Source: Prevotella sp. UBA6994
Lineage (GTDB): Bacteria > Bacteroidota > Bacteroidia > Bacteroidales > Bacteroidaceae
Assembly (NCBI GenBank): GCA_002449845.1
Contig: DJXW01000029.1
Coordinates: forward strand, 1-64,000
Direction: 5' to 3'
DNA: 64,000 nt
The position numbers were made by a program, and so were the translations under genes. The notes beneath the pieces are model-generated. The model worked only from the letters and a program-made list of their open reading frames with translations, did not search any database and had not been told where the DNA came from. Below, piece after piece: positions 1 to 8,950 of this stretch; position 1 is the first letter of the stretch, and the number at the start of each line of letters is the position of its first letter.

Positions 1-41
1 TAATTAATTTTTAGAACATTCCTTTAATAATACTATGGAAT

Positions 42-200
42 ATGAAAAAAGAAAAAGAATGGATCAAAGTTACACCGGAGGAAAAAGACCTCATCGAGTC
101 CATCAGGAACTACAACAAGTCTTTTCCAGACGGTTACCCTGAATTACTTTGGTTTGTACAGCAACTGTTTGATAACATGCTAAGGCAACCATATTTTTAA
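42..200 (+). CDS. small hypothetical protein, 52 aa
   Basis: Short ORF starting MKKEKEWIKVTPEEKDLIES and ending in QPYF. It is charged, has no signal peptide or membrane segment, and a single central hydrophobic stretch (LLWFVQQLF). It lies 39 bp upstream of a DUF5053-like small gene in the same direction, a pairing I believe is common in Bacteroidetes. A second ATG at 35 reads a different frame that stops near 145, and I do not favour it. Function unknown. The residue composition looks like real coding sequence, but the short length limits confidence. Confidence 0.55.
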   Translation: MKKEKEWIKVTPEEKDLIESIRNYNKSFPDGYPELLWFVQQLFDNMLRQPYF

Positions 201-239
201 TTATACAACAAAAACGGAAATAATTTACGGCAGTTTAAT

Positions 240-503
240 ATGGAAACTATGGAAACGATTACAGCAAACCCAGTGGTTGTTACTGACATGAAGAAAAAAA
301 TGAAGGATATCTTAATGTGTATATCATGGCGTGAGTTCGCGAATACCTACTTCCAGCGATCATCCTCTTGGTTTTACCACAAGATGGACGGAATAGACGG
401 TAATGGCGGAGAGGGAGGTTTCAACGAAGAAGAAGTAGAGCAGATGCGTGGTGCGCTCATCGACCTCTCTAATCGCATTCGCCATGCAGCAGAAAGTATT
501 TAG
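240..503 (+). CDS. DUF5053-like small protein, 87 aa
   Basis: Soluble 87-residue protein. The central block ISWREFANTYFQRSSSWFYH, a helix-turn-helix-like segment, followed by an acidic stretch (FNEEEVEQMR) and a final amphipathic helix, resembles the DUF5053 family of small Bacteroidetes proteins. In that family the aromatic SWFYHK/SWLYQ element is typical. The function of the family is not established. Its shape suggests a small DNA-binding or regulatory protein, but that is inference. Two in-frame ATGs (240 and 249) are possible starts. It ends 28 bp before the pseudouridine synthase gene. Confidence 0.6.
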   Translation: METMETITANPVVVTDMKKKMKDILMCISWREFANTYFQRSSSWFYHKMDGIDGNGGEGGFNEEEVEQMRGALIDLSNRIRHAAESI

Positions 504-515
504 GTGAATTTGCAT

Positions 516-523
516 TAACTTTG
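516..523 (+). promoter_or_regulatory. -7 element of the pseudouridine synthase gene
   Basis: TAACTTTG matches the Bacteroidetes -7 consensus TAnnTTTG. The predicted transcription start would be only about two bases before the ATG at 532, so the mRNA would be nearly leaderless. No convincing -33 element is seen. Confidence 0.4.
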
Positions 524-531
524 CCCAAGTT

Positions 532-2133
532 ATGAGTAGATTTCACCCTCTTCATACCGACATCGAAAAGCCTCGGGAGATGAACAATCCGTTCGATTAT
601 GAACCTCATCCTCTTTGTCAGTTGGCCGTGAATAAACTCTTGTCTCTCATCCCACCAAGTGATGAGGGTAAGATGTTTGGCGTGTTGGTTGTAGAGAATG
701 AGGAAAAAGAATTGGGATATTTGGCTGCTTATTCCGGACAAATCTACGGAATGGAGGATAACGAGAACTTTGTTCCTGCCATTTTCGACTATCTTCAACC
801 CGATGGATATTTCAAAGTTCACGAGGCAGAAATCACAAAAATCAACCATTCCATCGAGAATTTTAAGCATGACGAACGAATTTTGAAAGCCAAGCAACAA
901 CTGGATGAACAAACGAAAAGACGAGATTTGGCGGTAAGCAACTATAAGGCCATGATGCAAGAAGCAAAGGTTCGGAGAGACCAACGAAGGCAACAAGGAA
1001 ACGTGTCTGAGGAAGAAGATGCAGCCATGATTCGGGAAAGTCAATTCCAAAAGGCTGAGTTGCGGCGCATCAAGAATATGTTTAGCCAACCTATAGAGAT
1101 GCTTTCCAAATACTATTCATCATATTTACAGGAAATAGAGCAAGTAAAACATCTGCGTAAACAATTGTCCGATGCTTTGCAAAACTGGCTTTTCTCGCAA
1201 TTCAACATCTTGAATATTCATGGGGAAAGCAAGAATCTATTGGAAATCTTTGCTGATACAGTACAAAAAATTCCACCATCGGGAGCAGGTGAATGTTGTG
1301 AACCAAAGCTTTTGCAATATGCTTTTCTTCATCATTACAAGCCACTCTCCATGGCGATGTTTTGGTTTGGTCCTTCACCGAAACACGAAATCCGACATCA
1401 TTTGCATTATTATCCAGCTTGCAGAGGCAAATGTCTTCCGATTCTCACGTGGATGTTGAATTTGAAAAACATTCCATCTATCTCTCCTGAAAACAAGGTT
1501 GAAGAGATGAAGACATTGCTTGACGACCGCATTGTCTATGAAGACAAAGACCTCGTGGTGGTGGACAAACCTGCTGGAATGTTGAGTGTACCAGGGAAAA
1601 GTGATGAAATATCGGTGTTCGACATCATGCGCAAACGTTGCCAAGATGCCGAATGTGTGCAAATGGTTCATCGTTTGGACCAAGCTACCAGTGGCTTGCT
1701 CATCATCGCCAAGACCAAGGAGGCTCATAAACACCTGCAATCACAATTCGCTAATCATCTCATTCAAAAGAAATATGTTGCCTTGCTTTCTCGCCCTATG
1801 ACCAACGTGCAAAGGAAAGGCACCATCTCCCTACCCTTACGACCAGACCCACTTAACCGACCATACCAAATCGTCGATGAAATGGACGGAAAAACAGCCA
1901 TTACGGAATATGAGTTGGTTGACGAACAACGTATTTGGCTCTTTCCACATACGGGTCGCACGCACCAACTACGCGTTCATTGCGCCTATTATGCAGGACT
2001 GAACAATCCCATCAAAGGAGATGCTCTCTACGGAACGAAAGACGAGCGTCTTTACCTTCACGCAGAGAGCATTCAACTCATTCATCCCACCACAAACGAA
2101 CCATTGTTTTTGGAATGTAAAACTCCGTTTTAG
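532..2133 (+). CDS. RluA-family RNA pseudouridine synthase with long N-terminal extension
   Basis: Converts specific uridines of rRNA or tRNA to pseudouridine. The C-terminal ~210 residues are the RluA catalytic domain: LVVVDKPAGML at about 341-351 and the signature HRLDQATSG at 380-388, with D383 the expected catalytic aspartate. The first ~320 residues are an extension seen in Bacteroidetes members: a globular start, a charged predicted coiled coil (about 105-215), and a Cys/His-containing block (GAGECCEPKL, HHLHYYPACRGKC, about 251-301). That block could bind metal or RNA, but this is inference. At 533 residues it is about twice the length of E. coli RluA. The start at 532 fits the family N-terminus (FHPL..FDYEPHPLC). 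The RNA target cannot be named from sequence. Confidence 0.9.
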   Translation: MSRFHPLHTDIEKPREMNNPFDYEPHPLCQLAVNKLLSLIPPSDEGKMFGVLVVENEEKELGYLAAYSGQIYGMEDNENFVPAIFDYLQPDGYFKVHEAEITKINHSIENFKHDERILKAKQQLDEQTKRRDLAVSNYKAMMQEAKVRRDQRRQQGNVSEEEDAAMIRESQFQKAELRRIKNMFSQPIEMLSKYYSSYLQEIEQVKHLRKQLSDALQNWLFSQFNILNIHGESKNLLEIFADTVQKIPPSGAGECCEPKLLQYAFLHHYKPLSMAMFWFGPSPKHEIRHHLHYYPACRGKCLPILTWMLNLKNIPSISPENKVEEMKTLLDDRIVYEDKDLVVVDKPAGMLSVPGKSDEISVFDIMRKRCQDAECVQMVHRLDQATSGLLIIAKTKEAHKHLQSQFANHLIQKKYVALLSRPMTNVQRKGTISLPLRPDPLNRPYQIVDEMDGKTAITEYELVDEQRIWLFPHTGRTHQLRVHCAYYAGLNNPIKGDALYGTKDERLYLHAESIQLIHPTTNEPLFLECKTPF

Positions 2134-2154
2134 GCTTGCGGGGATGGGTATTTC

Positions 2155-4176
2155 TTATTTCACAACCACTTTCTTACCATTTTGAATATATATTCCTTGT
2201 GGCAGAGAATGGGCATTGGTCACCTTCTGACCTTGTATATTATATATGTCGCCTGCCTTTTGAGCGTCGTTTTGCACACGGTTGATGGCAGTAACCTCAT
2301 TAGTCACATCGTTTACCTTGTTCTTTCCACCTTCTGTTTCAGTGGATATTTCAAAGTAAGTGTCTTGTTTGATGTCATTGATGTCAACCGTTTGCGGACT
2401 TCCTGAATTGGTACTGAAAACGAAATTCACGTAATCGTCTGCACTATTGATGGTATAGGCTGAACGATACCATTGCTTTCCGTTGATGGTAATAGGACTG
2501 GTCACTGCATCGCCTGGCCAATTGCTGTTCTTGGGACTATGGCTACCGTCTCCACCCCATGTCCAGAAGTTCACTTTGTTCCATCCTACCTTATCGGTAT
2601 TCACATACACATTGATGGTATAGGGATTGAAAGGAGCTTTCTCTGTCACGTTATATTGGCGGGAAACGATTCCACTCACTACGCCATTGATCAGAAGACC
2701 CACCTTCAACGTAGTGGTTCCCACGGGAATGGCAATAGTTCCGCCATTGGCTATCTTAGTGCTGTTGGCAGAGGGAGTGGTTCCATCGAGCGTGTAAACC
2801 AATTGAACGTTAGCTGATTGGCTGACAGCAGAAATTGTTGCATTTTGTTCTCCTTCATAATCACCTGATGCCAAATCAATCCAAGCCGTTTCCATTGATG
2901 GAGAAAGATAATACACGTATTTGTAACCGCTCAACACCTTAACCCATTGACCATTAGGAACATAGTTCTTGGCACCAGTTCCCACCACGCATAGCAACTG
3001 TCCCTTGGTTCCCGTTGTACGAACGGCATAATAGGAAGTAGTACTTGCAAAACTGAGTGTAGCACTCTCATTGTGAATACCTGCCAATTTACGAACGTCG
3101 ATCATGGATTTGATGGCTTGCTTATAGGCTTGCCAGTGGGTCAAGAACACGCATGGTGTTCCAGGCATTGCCAACAAATAGGCATTGGCTGCCAACGTAT
3201 CTTTGCGAATAGGGTCTTGTTCGGCATTACTGCGCTTCTCTGTATCGTGATTCTCCACGAATGTTACGGCATATTGACGGTAATTACCATTGTCAACATT
3301 CGTACTAACCAACGGCCAATTACCGTCATTTTGTTTTCCAAGATACGACCAGTCGTTTTTGTTGATGGCATTTCGCACCGTATAACGGAACTGGAAGTCG
3401 AAAGCGGCTGATGTCTTGCTCGTCGCATCAATCCAATTCTTGATGGTATTGGTTCCATCCCAACATTCTCCGACGGAATAAGATGGCTTAGAATAATCAT
3501 TATACATCTTTGTATATGTGCCACTATACCCTTTCACCATATCGTAACGGAAGCCTACATAACCGAAATCGTTGAGCAACAAATCCAAATATGCCTTCAC
3601 ATTGGCTTGCACATTGGCACTGGTATGGTCGAGGTCGCGCATACCGCTCCATCCCTCGCCTGTGTCTCTGTTGGATGAGAGGGAATAACCGTTTTGTCTT
3701 GCCCAGTTGAGCGTTGCCCCGCCATCGTCATCAGAACAGATGTCGGTAGATTTCAACTCGTAAGTCACTCCTTTGTATGTCTCGCGTGGGAAGTCCACCC
3801 AATTGGAAACGTTCTTTCGATGGTTGATAACCACATCGGCAATCGTCCCTATACCATTTGCCTTGAACGCCTGTATCAAAGAGCGCAACTCAGATTCGGT
3901 TCCAAAAGAACTGTTGTAATTGGTGAACCAATACAAATCGTCGTAACCCATAGAGGTACCGCCACAATTAGCACTTTGTGGCAACCAGACAAGGTCGAAA
4001 TATTGTCCAAGTTCAGGTGCCTGACTCTGCAACTTAGTCCACTTTGTTGCATCAAATGAGTCCCAGTAAAAACCTTGAAGCATCACGCCACCATATTGTG
4101 ATGGCCAACCGTCATTGGCACATGCCGTAAAGGGAACGGTGAGCAATGCCAAAAGAAATGCGTAAACCTGTTTCAT
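2155..4176 (-). CDS. secreted alpha-amylase (GH13) with starch-binding module and T9SS-like tail
   Basis: Endo-acting starch hydrolase in the position of susG, downstream of susCDEF. The GH13 catalytic residues are visible in GFRYDMVKG (D212), GECWD (E237) and FVENHDTE (D311), numbered from the chosen start. After the barrel come a chitobiase-C-like segment (VYTLDGTTPSANS), a CBM26-like starch-binding module around 530-620 (YVNTDKVGWNKVNFWTWGG) and a C-terminal tail (IYNIQGQKV...GIYIQNGKKVVVK) like type IX secretion sorting tails in Prevotella. An ATG at 4221 would add 15 basic residues. I chose 4176 because the signal peptide begins there and a -7 box sits at 4225-4232. It differs from Bacteroides SusG, which is a lipoprotein. 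The ACA cleavage context makes signal peptidase I likelier, though C19 could be a weak lipobox. Confidence 0.9.
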   Translation of the reverse strand: MKQVYAFLLALLTVPFTACANDGWPSQYGGVMLQGFYWDSFDATKWTKLQSQAPELGQYFDLVWLPQSANCGGTSMGYDDLYWFTNYNSSFGTESELRSLIQAFKANGIGTIADVVINHRKNVSNWVDFPRETYKGVTYELKSTDICSDDDGGATLNWARQNGYSLSSNRDTGEGWSGMRDLDHTSANVQANVKAYLDLLLNDFGYVGFRYDMVKGYSGTYTKMYNDYSKPSYSVGECWDGTNTIKNWIDATSKTSAAFDFQFRYTVRNAINKNDWSYLGKQNDGNWPLVSTNVDNGNYRQYAVTFVENHDTEKRSNAEQDPIRKDTLAANAYLLAMPGTPCVFLTHWQAYKQAIKSMIDVRKLAGIHNESATLSFASTTSYYAVRTTGTKGQLLCVVGTGAKNYVPNGQWVKVLSGYKYVYYLSPSMETAWIDLASGDYEGEQNATISAVSQSANVQLVYTLDGTTPSANSTKIANGGTIAIPVGTTTLKVGLLINGVVSGIVSRQYNVTEKAPFNPYTINVYVNTDKVGWNKVNFWTWGGDGSHSPKNSNWPGDAVTSPITINGKQWYRSAYTINSADDYVNFVFSTNSGSPQTVDINDIKQDTYFEISTETEGGKNKVNDVTNEVTAINRVQNDAQKAGDIYNIQGQKVTNAHSLPQGIYIQNGKKVVVK

Positions 4177-4224
4177 CTTCTTATTATGATTTCGTTGTTT
4201 TTGATAGACTTTGTTTTTCATCTG

Positions 4225-4232
4225 CGAAATTA
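4225..4232 (-). promoter_or_regulatory. -7 element of the amylase gene
   Basis: Minus-strand TAATTTCG, one mismatch from TAnnTTTG. Its centre is 65 bp from the centre of the LacI-type palindrome at 4286-4301, the same geometry as at susC, lacI and malQ. It would start transcription near 4218 and supports the downstream start codon at 4176. Confidence 0.55.
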
Positions 4233-4285
4233 AGAAAAAAAATGGTTTGGTGTATATTTTTTATTGTCATTATTCGTGATTAAAT

Positions 4286-4301
4286 ATGCAACCGTTTGCA
4301 C
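4286..4301. promoter_or_regulatory. LacI-type operator upstream of the amylase
   Basis: ATGCAACCGTTTGCAC, a near-palindrome with the central CG and TGCAA/TTGCA arms typical of LacI-family operators. It is one of three such sites in the window. See 12223-12238 and 15367-15382. Confidence 0.7.
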
Positions 4302-4329
4302 AATACCAAAACCAAATTCATCAAATTCT

Positions 4330-4413
4330 TTAATCCACGTCACAGATTAATAAAACTGCGTCGTAGTTTTATAAAACCGTGACGTGGTTTTATTAATCTT
4401 CGACACGGATTAA
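4330..4413. repeat. four contiguous 21-bp palindromes
   Basis: Four 21-bp inverted repeats sit head to tail with no spacer: 4330-4350 and 4393-4413 have TTAATC/GATTAA arms with a 9-nt centre; 4351-4371 and 4372-4392 have TAAAACT/AGTTTTA and TAAAACC/GGTTTTA arms with a 7-nt centre. The centres are GC-rich and contain CGTC, GTCG or GACG. The order is symmetric (A-B-B'-A'). Located in the ~490-bp gap between the amylase and the susF terminator. No known element is recognised. Confidence 0.85.
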
Positions 4414-4432
4414 ACTATTAGAGATTAGTAGA

Positions 4433-4456
4433 AGTTAGAAAGTTAGAAAGTTAGAA
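4433..4456. repeat. octamer microsatellite (AGTTAGAA)3
   Basis: Three perfect tandem copies of AGTTAGAA, followed by a duplicated GAAGCAA. Non-coding, between the amylase promoter region and the susF terminator. Confidence 0.8.
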
Positions 4457-4515
4457 GCAAGAAGCAAGAGATTAGTTTTTTTGATTGAGAAGTAAGCTGC
4501 CGTGGCTAATCATCA

Positions 4516-4536
4516 CTAAACGCTAAACACTAAATG
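4516..4536. repeat. heptamer microsatellite (CTAAAYR)3
   Basis: CTAAACG, CTAAACA and CTAAATG in tandem. Part of a low-complexity stretch of about 60 bp that carries no gene. Confidence 0.65.
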
Positions 4537-4610
4537 CAAAACACTCAACATCAAACGCTCACCCATAAATCATATCACATGCTTCTTACTTCTTACCCTC
4601 TTACTTCTAT

Positions 4611-4649
4611 AAAAAAGGGGAACATGTCGAACAACATATTCCCCTTTTT
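4611..4649 (-). terminator. Rho-independent terminator of the susCDEF operon
   Basis: A-tract, AAGGGGAA stem, ~17-nt loop, TTCCCCTT stem and T-tract, just past the susF stop codon. The A/T flanks make it potentially bidirectional. Confidence 0.85.
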
Positions 4650-4668
4650 GTTTAAATATTTTCAAAGA

Positions 4669-6063
4669 TTACTCGATGGTGCAGTAAATCTTTTCAGAAG
4701 TCTTGCGAGTTGGATAGAGTTTGATGGTCTTACCCACGGTAGAGATATTATCACCGTTGGCAACCAAGTTGTTGATGTCGCCACCGAGATTGATGTCCCA
4801 TGAATTGTTGGTAGTAAACTTCCATCCGTTGCTGGTAACGACAGCATTGGTAATCACGTAACAGTAGTTTGCTGCATCCCATGTCATTTGTTGAGCATCG
4901 TCACCAGCATTCCAACCATTGAAATCGCCTACAAGGTTCATGTTATTGATCTTAACACCGCTCAACGTGTTGTTGGTGAGGTCGAGTGTCACATAATAGA
5001 GACCTTCAGCAGGAGCCTTGATGTTGCTGCCACCGCCCAACTCGAAACCTGTAACACTTGCAAAGGTGTTATAGTTGATCTCATTGTCCCAAGAACCTGC
5101 AACACGCTGGAACTTGAACTCATTGCCCCAACCGTTAGGATCGGCACAATAGATAAAGCCTGTATATAAGCCTTCATCATTCATGAGTGCGAGTTTCTGC
5201 TCGGCGTTAGCCCAACCATCAGTAGCACCGATGAAGTAAACGAACGGCTCGAATGAAATGGCACTATATGACCATGTCAGGTCTAACATATTGAAAGTCA
5301 GGTCATAGTATTTAGCACCAGCCACAGCCTCTACGACGAGGTTACCACCAGCGTTGTTGTAAACGAAGGTACCTTCAGTCTCTCCACCAGCCAAGCATCC
5401 AGACCAATCGCCTCCAAGTCCAGACTCTGGAGTCATTTTAAACTCTACATTAGAGCCATCCTCTGGAGCAGGAATACGTAAGGTGAAAATTGGGTTGCTG
5501 TATGGGTCGGAACCATCATTGGTAAGCTTATAGCTGGTATCACTATTGTTCCAACCATTGATGCTACCCGTCAAGTAATAAGCCTTCTCGATAAGAGGAG
5601 CAGCAGGAGTAACTTTGACTGTGGTATTAGCCACGTTCTTGATGCTTTGTCCATTCACGGAAGTCAGGCAAACAACTTCAAGAGCTATGTCGCGTTTCTC
5701 TGGGCGAGCACCGAAAAGAGACACTACAGCCTCTTGCAAGTCATCGGCAGCCACCTTACCTTGCGCATCTGCGTTAAGAACGAAAAAAGTAGATTGATTA
5801 TCAACATACTTATCAACAGACCTAAATACTTTCACTGTATAACTGCTGACAGCCTCATCGCTCACCACCACCGATGGAACAAAGAGCTGTACGGAGTCGG
5901 CATCTGTGGCAAGGTCGATATCTCCAACGGGAGCAACTGTCATCTCAACGGTCTTGGCACCCTCCTCAGGATTTGTCTGAGGAGAGGCCCAATCTGTATA
6001 ATCATCTGAACATGATGCCATCGTGGCAATCAACGTCAGTCCATATAAAAACTTCTTTAACAT
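4669..6063 (-). CDS. susF: SusF-like outer-membrane starch-binding lipoprotein
   Basis: Surface lipoprotein that binds starch next to the SusCD transporter. From the start at 6063 the signal peptide is MLKKFLYGLTLIATMASC with the lipidated Cys at 18, followed by SDDYTDW. A start further upstream at 6156 would bury this signal peptide behind 31 residues and is rejected. After an N-terminal Ig-like SusE/SusF domain come three repeated carbohydrate-binding modules, each beginning with a motif like YLTGSINGWNN, YFIGATDGWAN or NLVGDFNGWNA. At 464 residues with three modules it matches SusF (three binding modules) rather than SusE (two). It is the last gene of the susCDEF operon and is followed by a strong terminator. 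Confidence 0.88.
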   Translation of the reverse strand: MLKKFLYGLTLIATMASCSDDYTDWASPQTNPEEGAKTVEMTVAPVGDIDLATDADSVQLFVPSVVVSDEAVSSYTVKVFRSVDKYVDNQSTFFVLNADAQGKVAADDLQEAVVSLFGARPEKRDIALEVVCLTSVNGQSIKNVANTTVKVTPAAPLIEKAYYLTGSINGWNNSDTSYKLTNDGSDPYSNPIFTLRIPAPEDGSNVEFKMTPESGLGGDWSGCLAGGETEGTFVYNNAGGNLVVEAVAGAKYYDLTFNMLDLTWSYSAISFEPFVYFIGATDGWANAEQKLALMNDEGLYTGFIYCADPNGWGNEFKFQRVAGSWDNEINYNTFASVTGFELGGGSNIKAPAEGLYYVTLDLTNNTLSGVKINNMNLVGDFNGWNAGDDAQQMTWDAANYCYVITNAVVTSNGWKFTTNNSWDINLGGDINNLVANGDNISTVGKTIKLYPTRKTSEKIYCTIE

Positions 6064-6101
6064 AATTGTTTCTGTTTTAAATGTAAATGAAACCCATTTG
6101 C

Positions 6102-7286
6102 TTATCTGGCAATAAGAGAATAAGAACCGTCGATATCGTTGAAGATAAACAACCACTTGCCTTCGGGAACGACGAGATTGCCATCGGAATCTTTTTCACC
6201 TGCGTAGTCATCCTTATATCCCCAGTTGGTACCCCAGTCTTCTGGCAGTTTCACCTTCAACTTCCAACCACCTTCCACTTCGTAAGACCAGATATGGTTT
6301 TCTGCACCTTCGTAAGTGAACACTGGAGTTAAGTCGCTGTCACCCCAATCATTGAAGCTACCTGCGATGCAGAGTTTAGGATAAACCTTCACTTCCTCGC
6401 CATAGCTTTCAATCTTACAGGTCACGTCCTTCGTGTTGATGGTAATCTTATAATATCCACCTGTAGCAATCTTAATGTTACCTGGGTCGTCACCGCCATT
6501 GCGGAGCGAAGTACCCATATCATCGCCATTACCACAGAATACGTAATGATCCCAATCACCAGGAGTCTTCACAATCTTAAACTCCGCATTGTCAGGGAAG
6601 TAACCAATGTACTCGATTTCTCCAGTACCAGTCTTCTTGTCATATTCCACGCCTTGCACGATGTTCATCGGCATCAAGCTCGTACCAATAGCATCAGCAT
6701 TGTTAGTCCACTTACCGTCAGCGATACATCCACCCACGAGGTACCAGATTTCAACAGGCGCATCCTTTAACTCAACATAGTAAGGAACAACCGTGAAAGG
6801 AATCACGTTAGAATAGATAATATTGTTAGCGTAATTAGCAGTCAGACGTGCAAAAACAGTAACAGACTCAGGCACCTTGTCTTCATCCCAACCAGCCAAT
6901 TGCTCAAGACCCTTTGCCAAAGCAGAAGGACTGACAGTACCTTGACAACCATTATAGATTTGGTCGAGCACAACGTAATCAGCCACGGTATTACCGCTCT
7001 CATCAGCCTCTGCCTCAGCCACAGATGTGGTAAAGCTGTTAGAGAGAGAGAATTGCATTTGGTATTGGGCAGCTACGGGGAAACCTCCGTAATTAGGTTG
7101 CGACCACGTAAAGTTCAAAGCAGAAGAAGAAGCCAAGTCGGTATTCGCCTGTGCGTATGCTGGAGTATTCAAATGAAACGTCGAGGGAATGACCAGCGTT
7201 GGATTAGAGTCGTTGTCATCTTCACAAGCCGTGAAGAGGCACACGCTGCACAGCAGCAGCAATGTTGACTTAAATATATTTTTCAT
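6102..7286 (-). CDS. susE: SusE-like outer-membrane starch-binding lipoprotein
   Basis: Second starch-binding surface lipoprotein of the operon. From 7286 the signal peptide MKNIFKSTLLLLCSVCLFTAC puts the lipidated Cys at 21, followed by EDDND. An AAGGA-like Shine-Dalgarno lies 7-8 bases upstream. A start at 7304 is possible and would add six residues. The N-terminal half is an Ig-like SusE domain (FTWSQPNYGG..YQMQFSLS). Two carbohydrate-binding modules follow: WYLVGGCIADGKWTNN, and KLCIAGSFNDWGDSDL near the C-terminus. At 394 residues with two modules it matches SusE. It lies 21 bp after susD and is presumably cotranscribed. Confidence 0.87.
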   Translation of the reverse strand: MKNIFKSTLLLLCSVCLFTACEDDNDSNPTLVIPSTFHLNTPAYAQANTDLASSSALNFTWSQPNYGGFPVAAQYQMQFSLSNSFTTSVAEAEADESGNTVADYVVLDQIYNGCQGTVSPSALAKGLEQLAGWDEDKVPESVTVFARLTANYANNIIYSNVIPFTVVPYYVELKDAPVEIWYLVGGCIADGKWTNNADAIGTSLMPMNIVQGVEYDKKTGTGEIEYIGYFPDNAEFKIVKTPGDWDHYVFCGNGDDMGTSLRNGGDDPGNIKIATGGYYKITINTKDVTCKIESYGEEVKVYPKLCIAGSFNDWGDSDLTPVFTYEGAENHIWSYEVEGGWKLKVKLPEDWGTNWGYKDDYAGEKDSDGNLVVPEGKWLFIFNDIDGSYSLIAR

Positions 7287-7307
7287 ATAATTTTCCTTTC
7301 TCATAAA

Positions 7308-8915
7308 TTAGTAACCAGGATTTTGAACGTTGCCATAAGCGGGCAGTTGAGCAGCGGGAATAGCATAGATATTGCGCTCCTTGTTAAAGTTGCGACCAAC
7401 ATACGTACCGCCTTTCCATTGCCATACATAATCAGTTTCACCGCCAAACTTGCCAAAGCGAATCAAATCTACGCGACGACGACCCTCAAAGTAGAACTCA
7501 CGGCTCCACTCATCAAGAATATCATTGAGAGAATAGCCCGACTTTTGCGATGCGTGAGCACGAGCACGAAGCGCATTGATGGCAGCTACACCTTCAGCTG
7601 TAACAGTTCCACCATTCTGGCGAGCAAGAGCCTCTGCGTATGTAAGGTAAGCCTCAGCCGCACGGAAGAAGAAGAAATCTGCATCCATGAACGTAACATC
7701 ATGTCCGCTTGAGCCATCGGTCTTGAAATTAGTGAACTTAGCCACAGCATATCCATTCTTGAATGTAGCACGGTCGATGTTATTGATTTCACGTCCGATA
7801 CCATCAAAGAGTGCACGGTCGTCACCAGCCACAGCAGGCATATCATAAGAAGCCACTTGTGGAGCATCCAAATTGGGGAAGAATTTCTGAATCAAGCTGG
7901 GACGTGTACGATTACCACCCCACATCTGACCAGAAAGTCCGTTGGTAGCACTGGGATTATTTGGATTAGCGTGCATGTCGCTATCGAAGCTACCAGCACA
8001 CAAGAACAAAGACGTACCCCAAGAAGTGGTAGTCTTACCATCTTGCAAGATGGGGAAGATAGCCTCGTAAGCAGCGTTGGTTTCACCATTGTCGCCCATG
8101 AACAACATTTGGTAAGCACTCCATCCGTTTACGCCTTGCGTATTCAGGCGATAGTCAGAATCCATCACTTTCTTGGCATATTCGGCAGCCTTAGCCCACT
8201 GTGGTGTTCCCGTATAAACCTCAGCATTGAGATAGAGACGAGAGAGAAGAATCCATGCTGCAGCCTTGTCAACACGACCATAGCCAGCATCAGAAGACTT
8301 CTTTGCCTTGGCAGGAGAGAGGTTAGGCTCTACGTTTTCCACCAATTCCTTTTCCAACCAATCATAGATTTCCTGACGAGAATAGATAACAGGATTGCCA
8401 AGAGTCTCTGAAAATGGTACTCTTCCGAAAGCATCCATCAACAGATAATAGTTGAGGGCGCGGATGAAACGAACCTCCGCCGTCATCGTAGCATCATTGT
8501 CAGCAGCCACGGTCAGATACTCATTACAATAGGTAATACCCGTGGTTAAGCGAGCAAAGTAACCATTGAGCATAGGATGTGACTCATCGTATGTATTGAA
8601 GCAAGACTGCTCAATACCATCATCACCCCATCCGCAGATTGCCTCATCAGTAGGTAATTCATTAGAGTTCCACATCTGGCGCACATATCCTGACGTACCA
8701 CCGTCGATACCGTCGATGTCACAATCTCCATTGGCACCACCGTTACCAGCCATGGCAATGTTAGCATAGCACTTGTTGAACAAGCCTTCAGGACTTACTT
8801 CCGTTGACATTTTGGGATCCAACGGTTCTACATCCAAGTCGTTGACACATGATGTCATACTGAAAGCAAATGCAAGTGATGCAACGGGAATCAGATTTTT
8901 TAATATTTGTTTCAT
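7308..8915 (-). CDS. susD: SusD/RagB-family nutrient-binding outer-membrane lipoprotein
   Basis: Lid subunit of the SusCD glycan importer. The signal peptide ends in FSMTSC with the lipidated Cys at 23, followed by VNDLDVEPLDP. The 535-residue protein has the typical SusD features: an N-terminal FNKCYANIA region, the tetratricopeptide-like helices (EVRFIRALNYYLLMDAFGRV; AAWILLSRLYLNAEVY), and the C-terminal DEWSREFYFEGRRRVDLIRF motif before NIYAIP. It lies 35 bp after susC. The starch context, set by the neighbouring amylase, malQ, GH97 and pullulanase genes, makes malto-oligosaccharides the likely ligand. Confidence 0.95.
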   Translation of the reverse strand: MKQILKNLIPVASLAFAFSMTSCVNDLDVEPLDPKMSTEVSPEGLFNKCYANIAMAGNGGANGDCDIDGIDGGTSGYVRQMWNSNELPTDEAICGWGDDGIEQSCFNTYDESHPMLNGYFARLTTGITYCNEYLTVAADNDATMTAEVRFIRALNYYLLMDAFGRVPFSETLGNPVIYSRQEIYDWLEKELVENVEPNLSPAKAKKSSDAGYGRVDKAAAWILLSRLYLNAEVYTGTPQWAKAAEYAKKVMDSDYRLNTQGVNGWSAYQMLFMGDNGETNAAYEAIFPILQDGKTTTSWGTSLFLCAGSFDSDMHANPNNPSATNGLSGQMWGGNRTRPSLIQKFFPNLDAPQVASYDMPAVAGDDRALFDGIGREINNIDRATFKNGYAVAKFTNFKTDGSSGHDVTFMDADFFFFRAAEAYLTYAEALARQNGGTVTAEGVAAINALRARAHASQKSGYSLNDILDEWSREFYFEGRRRVDLIRFGKFGGETDYVWQWKGGTYVGRNFNKERNIYAIPAAQLPAYGNVQNPGY

Positions 8916-8950
8916 GACTTATATTGCTTTTTAAGATTATACATGTTGAA

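Noticed and set aside
469..1089. Long minus-strand open frame opposite the pseudouridine synthase
   Set aside because: It lies entirely antisense to a clear RluA-family gene and encodes no recognisable motif.
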